DNA of 26,620 nucleotides from Megasphaera hominis (lineage in GTDB: Bacteria > Bacillota > Negativicutes > Veillonellales > Megasphaeraceae). The position numbers and the translations under genes are program-made. The stretch is from NCBI RefSeq assembly GCF_014269395.1, contig NZ_JACOGK010000032.1, positions 1-26,620 of the forward strand. The letters are read 5' to 3'. The notes below the pieces were generated by a model, which was not told the DNA's origin, did no database searches, and saw only the letters and a program-made list of their open reading frames with translations. Shown piece by piece: positions 16,051-23,322 of this stretch; within the stretch, counting starts at the first letter, position 1, and each line of letters begins with the position of its first letter.

Positions 16051-16088
16051 AAAGCCCTGAACACCTATGGTGATCAGGGCTTTTATAT
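16051..16088 (+). terminator. Riboswitch-controlled terminator ahead of ribBA
   Basis: A 10-bp perfect stem (AAAGCCCTGA at 16051-16060, complement at 16074-16083) runs into TTTTATATAT. It lies between the FMN aptamer and the ribBA ribosome site, where a transcriptional expression platform is expected. Confidence 0.88.
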
Positions 16089-16106
16089 ATGTAGGAGGTT
16101 CTGTAC

Positions 16107-17324
16107 ATGGATACAAACGAAAAGAAGCACAATACCATCGAAGAAGCTATCGAGGCACTGCAGGCTGGCCAGATTGTCATCGTTGCAGACGATCCCGAAC
16201 GGGAAGACGAAGGCAACTTTGTCTGCGCTGCCCAGTTCTGCACACCCGAAAATATCAACTTTATGCTCACCAATGCCAAGGGCCTGATCTGCCTGCCTGT
16301 CAGCCAGGAATACGTATATAAATTGGGCCTGCCGCAGATGGTTAGTGATAATAAGAATAACAATCACACAGCCTTCACTATTTCTATCGATGCTGCCGAC
16401 GTCGAAACGGGCATTACGGCAGAAGACCGGGCCCGTACAATCCGCCTGGCCGCGTCAGATGAAGCTACGCCGACGAGCTTTAACCGCCCGGGCCATCTCT
16501 TCCCCCTCGTTGGCGTCAAAGGCGGCGTACTGCGGAGAAATGGACATACAGAAGCGACGCTCGATCTCCTGCGTCTGGCCGGTTTGAAGCAGGTCGGCGT
16601 CTGCTGCGAAATTCTGGACGACCGCGGTGAAATCATGCATGCCGAAGGCCTATGGAAACTGGCGGAAACACATCACCTGAAATTCATTACGATCCATGAC
16701 TTACAGAATTACTGCCGCCGTCACGACAAGCATGTCATCCGCGAAGCTGCCGCTGCCATGCCGACTAAGTTCGGCGAATTTAAGATTTACGGCTTTATCA
16801 ACGATCTTACGGGCGAACACCACGTAGCACTCGTCAAAGGGGATATTGGCGACGGCAAAAATATTCTCTGCCGCGTCCATTCCGAATGCCTGACGGGCGA
16901 CGTCTTCGGCTCGTGCCGGTGTGATTGCGGTGAACAGTTAGCTGCAGCCTTGACGCAGATCAATAAAGAAGGCCGCGGTATTCTCCTCTATATGCGGCAG
17001 GAAGGCCGCGGTATCGGCCTGATCAATAAACTGAAGGCCTATGCCTTACAGGAACAAGGCTACGATACGGTAGAAGCCAACGAAAAGCTGGGCTTTGCGC
17101 CGGATTTGCGCGAATATTGGATTGGCGCTCAAATTCTCCAGGACCTGGGTGCCCGGGAATTGCGGCTGCTCACCAACAATCCCTTGAAGATTTATGGCCT
17201 CGAAGGCTTTGGCGTAGAAATCGTCGAACGCGTGCCGATCGAAATGGCGCCGCAAAAGTTCGATGAATTCTATCTCGAAACAAAGAAAAATAAAATGGGA
17301 CATATTCTTCCCCACTTAAAATAA
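16107..17324 (+). CDS. ribBA: Bifunctional 3,4-dihydroxy-2-butanone-4-phosphate synthase / GTP cyclohydrolase II
   Basis: RibBA makes both precursors of riboflavin: the N-terminal half converts ribulose 5-phosphate to dihydroxybutanone phosphate, and the C-terminal half opens GTP. The 405-residue length is standard. The DHBP synthase domain (about residues 8-205) has [12 protein letters not shown] and RPGHLFPL. The cyclohydrolase domain (about 210-400) has the three zinc cysteines C261, C272 and C274 in [18 protein letters not shown] and the [13 protein letters not shown] motif. The start is supported by GTAGGAGG. The gene follows an FMN riboswitch and ends at a terminator with no other rib gene attached, so ribD, ribE and ribH must lie elsewhere. 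Confidence 0.98.
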   Translation: MDTNEKKHNTIEEAIEALQAGQIVIVADDPEREDEGNFVCAAQFCTPENINFMLTNAKGLICLPVSQEYVYKLGLPQMVSDNKNNNHTAFTISIDAADVETGITAEDRARTIRLAASDEATPTSFNRPGHLFPLVGVKGGVLRRNGHTEATLDLLRLAGLKQVGVCCEILDDRGEIMHAEGLWKLAETHHLKFITIHDLQNYCRRHDKHVIREAAAAMPTKFGEFKIYGFINDLTGEHHVALVKGDIGDGKNILCRVHSECLTGDVFGSCRCDCGEQLAAALTQINKEGRGILLYMRQEGRGIGLINKLKAYALQEQGYDTVEANEKLGFAPDLREYWIGAQILQDLGARELRLLTNNPLKIYGLEGFGVEIVERVPIEMAPQKFDEFYLETKKNKMGHILPHLK

Positions 17325-17334
17325 GCATAAACAA

Positions 17335-17360
17335 AAAAGGCTGCCCTCGGGCAGCCTTTT
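17335..17360. terminator. Bidirectional terminator between ribBA and the Crp/Fnr gene
   Basis: An 11-bp stem AAAAGGCTGCC/GGCAGCCTTTT with a 4-nt loop lies between two convergent genes, 10 bp from each stop codon, with A and T runs suited to both directions. Confidence 0.92.
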
Positions 17361-17370
17361 AGCATTTTCG

Positions 17371-18039
17371 TTACTCTTCACTTAATAAGGTAAACCATTC
17401 ACGATTATAATCGATGAGCCCGTCTCGTTTCATGCGGCTCAGCTCTGCGGACATAGCCGACCGGTCTACAGAAAGGAAATCAGCCAGCTGCTGCCGGTTA
17501 AAATTGATAGAAAATGTATCTTTGCCACGTTTTTTAGCTTCGTCGGAAAGATAGACCATCAGTTTCTTGCGCGTAGAACGCTGGGACATATAGCGGATTT
17601 TCTTGGTAAGGATCATGTTCTTACCGGCCAGCACGCCGAGGAGATTGGCAGCAAAGGCTTCCTGTGCTTTCGTAAAGGCCACGCCGGCCTGCAAAATCCG
17701 GTTAATGTCGATAAAAAGGATTTCACACTTTTCCATGACGACTACATCGACGGCTGAACGGACGCCGCGCAGACAGGCAAAGGCTTCGGCAAACATTTCC
17801 CCGGCTGAAACGGCCGTCAGGATATTGCGGTTTCCCCAATAGTCTTCCTGCACAATGTGGACCGTCCCACTGAGGACGATACCGATGGAATTCACTTCAT
17901 CGCCTGCATAAAAGACAAAGCTCCCTTTTTCATAGCTATGGCGGTGACTGCCCATATCCCGCAGCATTTGCACGATATCTCCCGGTTCTATATCTTGGAA
18001 AAGCGCTGTTTTTTGTAATACTTGTACATATTTTTCCAT
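17371..18039 (-). CDS. Crp/Fnr-family transcriptional regulator
   Basis: The 222-residue protein has an N-terminal cyclic-nucleotide-binding-type beta-roll (about residues 15-125, with YEKGSFVFYAGDEVNSIGIVLSG cut short here) and a C-terminal winged helix (about 150-220, including LADFLSVDRSAMSAELSRM). It lacks the N-terminal cysteine cluster of true Fnr, so it is not an obvious 4Fe-4S oxygen sensor; its effector is unknown. The start at 18039 follows GAGGTGAA by 4 bases; the longer frame adds 16 non-family residues. It diverges from a 4Fe-4S protein gene, an arrangement common in anaerobic Firmicutes and often linked to nitrosative or redox stress; control of that neighbour is inferred. Confidence 0.9.
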   Translation of the reverse strand: MEKYVQVLQKTALFQDIEPGDIVQMLRDMGSHRHSYEKGSFVFYAGDEVNSIGIVLSGTVHIVQEDYWGNRNILTAVSAGEMFAEAFACLRGVRSAVDVVVMEKCEILFIDINRILQAGVAFTKAQEAFAANLLGVLAGKNMILTKKIRYMSQRSTRKKLMVYLSDEAKKRGKDTFSINFNRQQLADFLSVDRSAMSAELSRMKRDGLIDYNREWFTLLSEE

Positions 18040-18051
18040 TGTTTCACCTCG

Positions 18052-18126
18052 TTGTTGTTTGTACAACAGCAAATTACGTCGTTTCATACTATACTTACTA
18101 CATCAACAGAAACAGGTACGGCCTGT
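18052..18126. promoter_or_regulatory. Two palindromes in the crp-like/ferredoxin divergent gap
   Basis: An imperfect palindrome of the form TTGnTGTTnnnnnAACAnCAA occupies 18052-18072, just before the regulator's ribosome site. A second, ACAGGtacggCCTGT, occupies 18112-18126 next to a TATAAA-like -10 for the ferredoxin gene. The first has the size and symmetry expected of a Crp/Fnr-family operator; assignment to this regulator is inference. Confidence 0.4.
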
Positions 18127-18182
18127 AATATAAAAGAACCAAGCCTGATTATGAGTATTGCGTCTGAGAGGGAGGATGTACG

Positions 18183-18941
18183 ATGAAACGGAAAATTATC
18201 CATATTGATCAAGAAAAATGTAACGGTTGCGGCCTTTGCGCCAAAGCCTGCCACGAAGGTGCCATTGGCATGGTAAACGGCAAAGCCCAATTATTGCGTG
18301 ACGACTATTGCGATGGCCTGGGCGACTGCCTGCCTCATTGCCCTACAGGAGCCATTACCTTTGAAGAACGCGAAGCAGCAGCCTATGATGCCGATGCCGT
18401 AGCCGTGCACATGAAAGAACGGGGACTTAAAGCACCGGCCGGTGGCTGTCCCGGCAGCCGCTCCCGCGTACTCCACCAACCGGCAGCCCCGGCTGGCGGT
18501 TGCCCCGGCAGCAATATGCGCACATTGCAGCACGAAGCACCGGCAGCAGCAACAGCAGCTCCGGGTGCCAGCGTATCCCAGCTGCAACAGTGGCCTGTCC
18601 AGATCAAGCTCGTACCGGTCCACGCGCCGTACTTCGATGGTGCCCGTCTCCTTATTGCAGCAGACTGTACAGCCTATTCCTATGCGCGTTTCCACGACGA
18701 TTTCATCCGCAACCGGATCACTCTCGTAGGCTGCCCAAAATTGGATAGTGTCGACTATTCCGAAAAATTAACGGAAATCATCAAGAGCAACAATATCAAA
18801 GATGTCACCATTGTCCGCATGGAAGTGCCTTGCTGTGGCGGCCTGGAAATGGCCGGCAAAAAAGCCCTGCAGAACAGCGGCAAGTTCATTCCCTGGCAGG
18901 TCGTTACCATTTCTCTCGATGGCAAGATCCTCGATGCCTGA
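18183..18941 (+). CDS. Two-cluster 4Fe-4S protein beside a Crp-type regulator
   Basis: The 252-residue protein starts with a dicluster ferredoxin domain: C13, C16, C19 and C23 form one set, and C43, C49 and C53 with a neighbouring cysteine the other (note CDGLGDCLPHCP, a longer first gap than usual). A Pro/Ala-rich linker at 80-125 carries the motif GGCPGS twice (87-92 and 105-110, 18-residue period). The C-terminal part (about 135-250) is a conserved domain of this family with IAADCTAYSYARFHDDF, GCPKLD and EVPCCGG, adding several conserved cysteines. Soluble redox or sensing roles are likely; the function is not established. The start has GGGAGGA upstream, and it is transcribed divergently from the Crp-like gene. 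Confidence 0.85.
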   Translation: MKRKIIHIDQEKCNGCGLCAKACHEGAIGMVNGKAQLLRDDYCDGLGDCLPHCPTGAITFEEREAAAYDADAVAVHMKERGLKAPAGGCPGSRSRVLHQPAAPAGGCPGSNMRTLQHEAPAAATAAPGASVSQLQQWPVQIKLVPVHAPYFDGARLLIAADCTAYSYARFHDDFIRNRITLVGCPKLDSVDYSEKLTEIIKSNNIKDVTIVRMEVPCCGGLEMAGKKALQNSGKFIPWQVVTISLDGKILDA

Positions 18942-18953
18942 TACGAATATGTT

Positions 18954-18987
18954 AAAAAGACGAACCGAAATACCGGTTCGTCTTTTT
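18954..18987. terminator. Bidirectional terminator between the ferredoxin and Lrp genes
   Basis: A 14-bp perfect stem (AAAAAGACGAACCG at 18954-18967 and its complement at 18974-18987) with a 6-nt loop serves two convergent genes. Confidence 0.93.
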
Positions 18988-18996
18988 TATTTTACC

Positions 18997-19446
18997 TTAC
19001 GGTATTTCTACATTCCATTCTTCTTTCAGTGTAGAAAGACACATAAACGTTTGAGATGAAGCCACCGTGGGGATTTCATTCAATTCATCCATTAAGAAGT
19101 GTTCCAAATCGTCTGGCGTCTTTACGAGTACTTTCAGAAGATAATCAAAAGCACCTACTACATGATGACACTCCAGCACCTGCTGAAACTCGACAATTTT
19201 TTGACGGAATTCCTCTACATCACCGGACCGTTCTAAGTTGACCATAATAAAGGCGGTTACATTGTAGCCGGTCTTACGACGGCTGATCTTTGCACCGTAG
19301 CCTTCAATAATGCCGCTGTGTTCCATCTTGCGGATACGTTCTGATACTGCCGGTATAGAGAGGCCTACAACACGGCTGATTTCCGTCGCTGAGGCCTTGC
19401 CGTTTCTTTTTAAGATAGTCAGTATCTTTTCATCAATATGATCCAT
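18997..19446 (-). CDS. Lrp/AsnC-family transcriptional regulator
   Basis: The 149-residue protein has the N-terminal winged helix (about residues 4-50: DEKILTILKRNGKASATEISRVVGLS) and the C-terminal RAM ligand-binding domain (about 65-145), as in feast/famine regulators that bind amino acids as octamers or dimers. Its effector and targets are unknown. The start follows AAGGGGA by about 10 bases. It lies downstream of apbE on the same strand but behind a 170-bp AT-rich gap holding two palindromes, so it is probably transcribed alone and may regulate itself. Confidence 0.92.
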   Translation of the reverse strand: MDHIDEKILTILKRNGKASATEISRVVGLSIPAVSERIRKMEHSGIIEGYGAKISRRKTGYNVTAFIMVNLERSGDVEEFRQKIVEFQQVLECHHVVGAFDYLLKVLVKTPDDLEHFLMDELNEIPTVASSQTFMCLSTLKEEWNVEIP

Positions 19447-19463
19447 TCAGGTAACATCCCCTT

Positions 19464-19532
19464 ACAATTTAAATTGTGCATTCTTCTACTTAATGTATAG
19501 GTATATTATCTTACATTCTAAAGGAAATGTAA
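19464..19532. promoter_or_regulatory. Two palindromes upstream of the Lrp-family gene
   Basis: ACAATTTAAATTGT at 19464-19477 is a perfect 14-bp palindrome. TTACATT/AATGTAA (19511-19517 and 19526-19532) is a 7-bp inverted repeat with an 8-bp spacer, in the range of Lrp-type sites. Both lie in the AT-rich stretch before the regulator. The remaining sequence to 19616 is AT-rich without a gene, and I see no clear terminator for apbE. Confidence 0.45.
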
Positions 19533-19616
19533 ATATATAATTTAGATTTTATTGAATTCCTTTATTTTTATTCAGCTACACAGCAGGGATTAGATCATAT
19601 TGTTCTTAAAAAGAGT

Positions 19617-20675
19617 TTATTGTGCCAGATGAAAATCGCTATTCATATCAGAAAAGTGTTTTTTAAATCCAGATGTCATATAAAGGGTATTGTCCTCACC
19701 GGTGATTTCCCCTTCAATACCAGCCTGGCCGTTGAGGAAGTCCATTCCTTTTTCCGGCCCCAAAACAAAAATGATCGTCGTAAACATATCACTCAGCATA
19801 CCGGCGTGTGGCACACTGCCATCGATGACGACAGAGTCGCTCATGACACCGGAACGCGACGGCCGTCCCGTACGGGGATCGAAAATATGATGGTAGCGTA
19901 CACCATCCTGGATGAAATACCGTTCGTAATCCCCTGACGTACCTAGGGCTTGGTTTTCGATCGCAATAATCCCTAAATACGTATTAGCATCGTCATTACG
20001 CGGATGGCGGATACCGATATTCCAAGGCTTGCCCTTGCTGGTCTTGCCGACAGCATACATGGAGCTGGCCCCCATATTGATGAGGCCGCTTTCAATGTGA
20101 TGGGCCTCGTATATCTTACGTATTTCGTCGACTGCGTAGCCTTTGGCAATGCCGCCGAGATCGATGGACATGCCTTCCTTAGCCAGCATGACACTGTGAT
20201 CTTCCGGCCGCAGGAGAATATCCTTGTAATTGACCTTCTCCAGGGCAGCTGCAATTTCCGCGTCGCTCGGAATGTGCTGGCCGTCGTTGCCAATATCCCA
20301 CAGATTCGTAATCACCCCTACGGTAATGTCCCAGGCACCGTTCGTCTTGACGGAATACTCCTTAGAAAGGGCAATCATTTCATAGATGCCCGGGTCAACC
20401 TGTACATACTCGTGTCCGGCGGCCGCATTGATGCGGCTTACATCACTGTCCGGATTTTGGGCACTGGCCAACTTATCTATTTCCTGTATGCGCGTGAGGC
20501 CTTCTTCCACAGCCTCCTTCGCTTCTTTCCCTTCTGCGCGCAGCTGCACAGTCGTATCCATGGCAATGGCACTCTTATCGTAAGACTGCTCCGAATGCAG
20601 GGCGCATCCGGAGCAGCTGAGTACGATCAAGAGCGCAGCCACACTTATATAGCGGGCATAGCGTTTCAGATCCAT
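19617..20675 (-). CDS. apbE: FAD:protein FMN transferase ApbE (lipoprotein)
   Basis: ApbE splits FAD and attaches FMN to a threonine of target proteins such as RnfG and RnfD. The 352-residue protein starts with a lipoprotein-type signal (hydrophobic core to LIVLSCSGC; the modified Cys may be C21 or C24), so it is tethered outside the membrane, where the Rnf flavin domains face. Family motifs include MDTTVQL near residue 39, DLGGIAKGYAVD at 172-183, GASSMYAVG near 202, GTSGDYERYF near 245 and HIFDPRTG at 263-270. It begins 1 bp after the rnfB stop, so it is the last gene of the rnf operon; this fixes its likely substrates. Confidence 0.95.
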   Translation of the reverse strand: MDLKRYARYISVAALLIVLSCSGCALHSEQSYDKSAIAMDTTVQLRAEGKEAKEAVEEGLTRIQEIDKLASAQNPDSDVSRINAAAGHEYVQVDPGIYEMIALSKEYSVKTNGAWDITVGVITNLWDIGNDGQHIPSDAEIAAALEKVNYKDILLRPEDHSVMLAKEGMSIDLGGIAKGYAVDEIRKIYEAHHIESGLINMGASSMYAVGKTSKGKPWNIGIRHPRNDDANTYLGIIAIENQALGTSGDYERYFIQDGVRYHHIFDPRTGRPSRSGVMSDSVVIDGSVPHAGMLSDMFTTIIFVLGPEKGMDFLNGQAGIEGEITGEDNTLYMTSGFKKHFSDMNSDFHLAQ

Positions 20676-20676
20676 A

Positions 20677-21531
20677 TTAACCTACGTTTTCTTCTTTCTT
20701 GAAGACACCTTTGAGCATTTCGCCAATAGCGCCGGTCGGGCACTTAGTCAGACACGTAGCGTTCGTGCAGTGATGACATACGTCCTGATTGACAATAGCG
20801 AGATGGTCGACAACTTTTACGCCTTCTTCTTCCTTCAAGGAACAGTTTCTCATGCAGGAACCGCAACCGATGCAAAGGGCTTTGCAGTTCTTCATGGCAA
20901 CAGCACCAAAGTCTTTGGAGCTGCAGCTTACGCTGACCTTTGCACTCATAGGCAGCAATTCGATAACATGGTTCGGGCAGGTATTGGCACATTTGCCGCA
21001 GCCTGTGCACATCTTACGGTCGACAACGGGAAGACCATTCGGGCCCATGCTCATAGCATTGAACGGGCAGGCACGGACGCAGTTGCCAAAACCGAGACAG
21101 CCAAACTTACACGTTTTCGGACCCTGCTGTACCAATTTGGCAGCAGCACAGTCATGAACGCCCTTGTATTCAAAGGCCATTTTGGCAATCCCATTACCGC
21201 CACGGCATTTGATGTGAGCATACTTAGGTTCTGTAGCTTCTGCTACTTTACCCGTCAATTTAGCAACAACAGCAGCAACTTCCGCTTTGCCAGGAACGCA
21301 AAGGTTAGGCGGAACATCCGGGTCAAGAACAACTGCTTCTGCATATTTGGCACAACCGGCGAAACCACATGCACCGCACTGACCTTGCGGTAATGCTTCT
21401 TTTACTTCGCCAATGAGCGGATTTTCTTCCATGGCAAATTTCTTATCAGCCAATGCGAGGACGAAACCAAACACGATACCTACGCAAGTCATGATAACAA
21501 CGGCCATGATGGCTATGAACGCATAATTCAT
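20677..21531 (-). CDS. rnfB: Rnf complex subunit B (iron-sulfur protein)
   Basis: RnfB probably takes electrons from reduced ferredoxin and passes them to the membrane part of Rnf. The 284-residue protein has one N-terminal membrane anchor (residues 4-28) and a 4Fe-4S domain with C52, C55, C60 and C78. Several ferredoxin-like motifs follow: C141/145/151/155, C175/178/181/185, C220/223/226/230 and C252/255/260/264. This cysteine-rich count is like clostridial-type RnfB, longer than the enterobacterial RsxB. The ATG is 14 bases after AAAGGAG, an unusually long gap, but no alternative in-frame start is seen. The gap to rnfA is 28 bp. Confidence 0.96.
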   Translation of the reverse strand: MNYAFIAIMAVVIMTCVGIVFGFVLALADKKFAMEENPLIGEVKEALPQGQCGACGFAGCAKYAEAVVLDPDVPPNLCVPGKAEVAAVVAKLTGKVAEATEPKYAHIKCRGGNGIAKMAFEYKGVHDCAAAKLVQQGPKTCKFGCLGFGNCVRACPFNAMSMGPNGLPVVDRKMCTGCGKCANTCPNHVIELLPMSAKVSVSCSSKDFGAVAMKNCKALCIGCGSCMRNCSLKEEEGVKVVDHLAIVNQDVCHHCTNATCLTKCPTGAIGEMLKGVFKKEENVG

Positions 21532-21559
21532 AATAGGTTTTCCAACTCCTTTGCGTTAG

Positions 21560-22135
21560 TTAAATCATACCGGAGAAGCCGAGGAAAGCAAGCGAGAGCA
21601 TACCGGCTACGACGAAGGCAATAGGTGTGCCTTTCAGTGCATCAGGTACATCTGCATAGTCCAATTTTTCACGGCAGCTTGCCATGAGGATCAAGGCCAA
21701 AGCAAAGCCTAAGCCGGAACCAACGGCAAATACGATATTCTGAACGAAGTTATAATCGTTGGTAACACTGATAACAGGTACGGACAATACGATACAGTTC
21801 GTTGCGATCAGCATGAGGTAAATCCCCCACATGTTATACAATGTCGGCGATTCTTTCTTGATGATGATTTCGAGCAGCTGTACAAAGCTGGCAATCAAAA
21901 CAACGAAGGTAATCGTACGTAAGAATGTCAGTCCCAAGGGAACTAAGACAAAGTTATAAACGAGCCAGGCCAAAATCGTACTTAAAGTAATAACGGACGT
22001 TACGGCAAAGCCCATCCCGATGGATGCGTTCAGGTTCTTGGAAACACCGAAGAAGATACACAGGCCCAGGAACTTGGTCAATACGAAGTTGTTAATCAGA
22101 ACAGCCCCGATAAACAGCGTAAAATATGCGCCCAT
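21560..22135 (-). CDS. rnfA: Rnf complex subunit A (integral membrane)
   Basis: RnfA is one of the two homologous six-helix membrane subunits that sit in opposite topology and hold a 2Fe-2S site between them. The 191-residue length and the segments INNFVLTKFLGLCIFFGVS and YLMLIATNCIVLSVPV identify it; conserved Cys residues lie in both (LGLC and TNC). It overlaps rnfE by one base (TAATG), indicating coupled translation, and has GGAAGGGAG just upstream. Confidence 0.97.
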   Translation of the reverse strand: MGAYFTLFIGAVLINNFVLTKFLGLCIFFGVSKNLNASIGMGFAVTSVITLSTILAWLVYNFVLVPLGLTFLRTITFVVLIASFVQLLEIIIKKESPTLYNMWGIYLMLIATNCIVLSVPVISVTNDYNFVQNIVFAVGSGLGFALALILMASCREKLDYADVPDALKGTPIAFVVAGMLSLAFLGFSGMI

Positions 22136-22767
22136 TATCCTTCACTCCCTTCCATTGCTTTTAACTGTTTGGCTTTTTCACGCGACTGGTTCCACATCTT
22201 GACGCCGGCCATCATGAAACCGATGAGCATGAAGGCTCCAGGCGGCAAAGCGAGGATCAGGGCTGGCATGTAGCTCGGGCCAAAAACATCAACGCCGAAG
22301 AGCGTGCCGTTACCGATAAGTTCACGTACGAAGGAAATGACAAACATAGCAATCGTAAAGCCGACGCCCATGCCCATGCCATCGAGGAAGGAAACGAGTA
22401 CGCCGTTCTTCGAAGCAACGGATTCAGCGCGGGCCAGGATGATAGCAAATACGACGACCAAGTCGAGGTATACGCCAAGAGCTTTGTACAGATCCGGGGC
22501 AAAAGCCTGGAGGAAAAGCTGTACACACGTTACGATAGTAGCAATACAAGTAATGTAAACAGGTACACGTACCTTTTTGTTGATTGTCTTACGGATAATA
22601 GAAACAACGACGTTGTTCGAGGTAATAACGAACCATACTGTCAGACCCATTGTTAAACCGTTGATAACACTGGTTGTAACGGCCAGGCCAGGGCACAAGC
22701 TCAAAGCTAATACGAAGTATGGGTTTTCTTCAATAATGCCTCTACTAAATACTTTCCAAAGATTCAT
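22135..22767 (-). CDS. rnfE: Rnf complex subunit E (integral membrane)
   Basis: RnfE pairs with RnfA in the membrane. The 210-residue protein has about six hydrophobic helices and the family segments NPYFVLALSLCPGLAVT near residue 15 (with the conserved Cys), NVVVSIIRKTINKKVRVPVYI, and FVRELIGNGTLFG near 146-158. The cytoplasmic C-terminus is charged. It lies 2 bp after rnfG and overlaps rnfA, as expected in this operon. Confidence 0.97.
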   Translation of the reverse strand: MNLWKVFSRGIIEENPYFVLALSLCPGLAVTTSVINGLTMGLTVWFVITSNNVVVSIIRKTINKKVRVPVYITCIATIVTCVQLFLQAFAPDLYKALGVYLDLVVVFAIILARAESVASKNGVLVSFLDGMGMGVGFTIAMFVISFVRELIGNGTLFGVDVFGPSYMPALILALPPGAFMLIGFMMAGVKMWNQSREKAKQLKAMEGSEG

Positions 22768-22769
22768 TA

Positions 22770-23321
22770 TTATTTACCCCCCATCTTTGCTGCTTCTTCA
22801 ACAGCTTCTTTTACACCGCGGGTGAATGCGCGGGAAGAAATGGTCGCACCCGTCATAGCCTGAATCTTGTCTTTGACACCGGCATCCTTCGTTACTTCCA
22901 GGTTTTCTGCTTTCTTGCCTTTAAACTGATCTTTAAAGGGGGATTTAGCACCACGGTCGCCGAGGCCCGGAGTTTCGTTCGCTTCGAGTACCGTATAATC
23001 TAATACAGTGCCATCAGTAGAAACAGCTGTGAGCAACTTGATCGGTCCGCCATAGCCTTTCGGTTCTGTCGGGATAATAAAGGCAACCTTCTGGCCACCC
23101 TTTTCGGCAATGTACGTATCCTTTTTGCCTTCGACAGGAACGAATTTATCAGCCTGCGGTACGAGTTCCTTCATGGATTGTTCTTTCATTTCTGCAGCCT
23201 TAGCTGTGGCAATCGGGCCGGTAACAAAATATACAGCACCGATGATACAGCCGGATACAAGACAGGTAAGAATAAGGTTCAGGGCAATCTTAAAAATGCC
23301 GCCTTCTTTTTTGTCTGCCAT
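22770..23321 (-). CDS. rnfG: Rnf complex subunit G (FMN-binding)
   Basis: RnfG carries covalently bound FMN on the outer face of the membrane. The 183-residue protein has one N-terminal transmembrane helix (about 10-34), the ETPGLGDR motif at residues 116-123, and the flavinylation motif TGAT at 157-160, in which the last threonine (T160) is the predicted FMN site. The Asp often found three residues before the motif's first Ser/Thr is Gln here (Q154). ApbE, encoded in the same operon, is the presumed FMN transferase. It starts 1 bp after rnfD and has AAAGGGGG upstream. Confidence 0.96.
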   Translation of the reverse strand: MADKKEGGIFKIALNLILTCLVSGCIIGAVYFVTGPIATAKAAEMKEQSMKELVPQADKFVPVEGKKDTYIAEKGGQKVAFIIPTEPKGYGGPIKLLTAVSTDGTVLDYTVLEANETPGLGDRGAKSPFKDQFKGKKAENLEVTKDAGVKDKIQAMTGATISSRAFTRGVKEAVEEAAKMGGK

Positions 23322-23322
23322 T

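Noticed and set aside
18112..18126. ACAGGtacggCCTGT as an intrinsic terminator
   Set aside because: The stem is only 5 bp and no T-run follows in either direction; an operator or chance repeat fits better.
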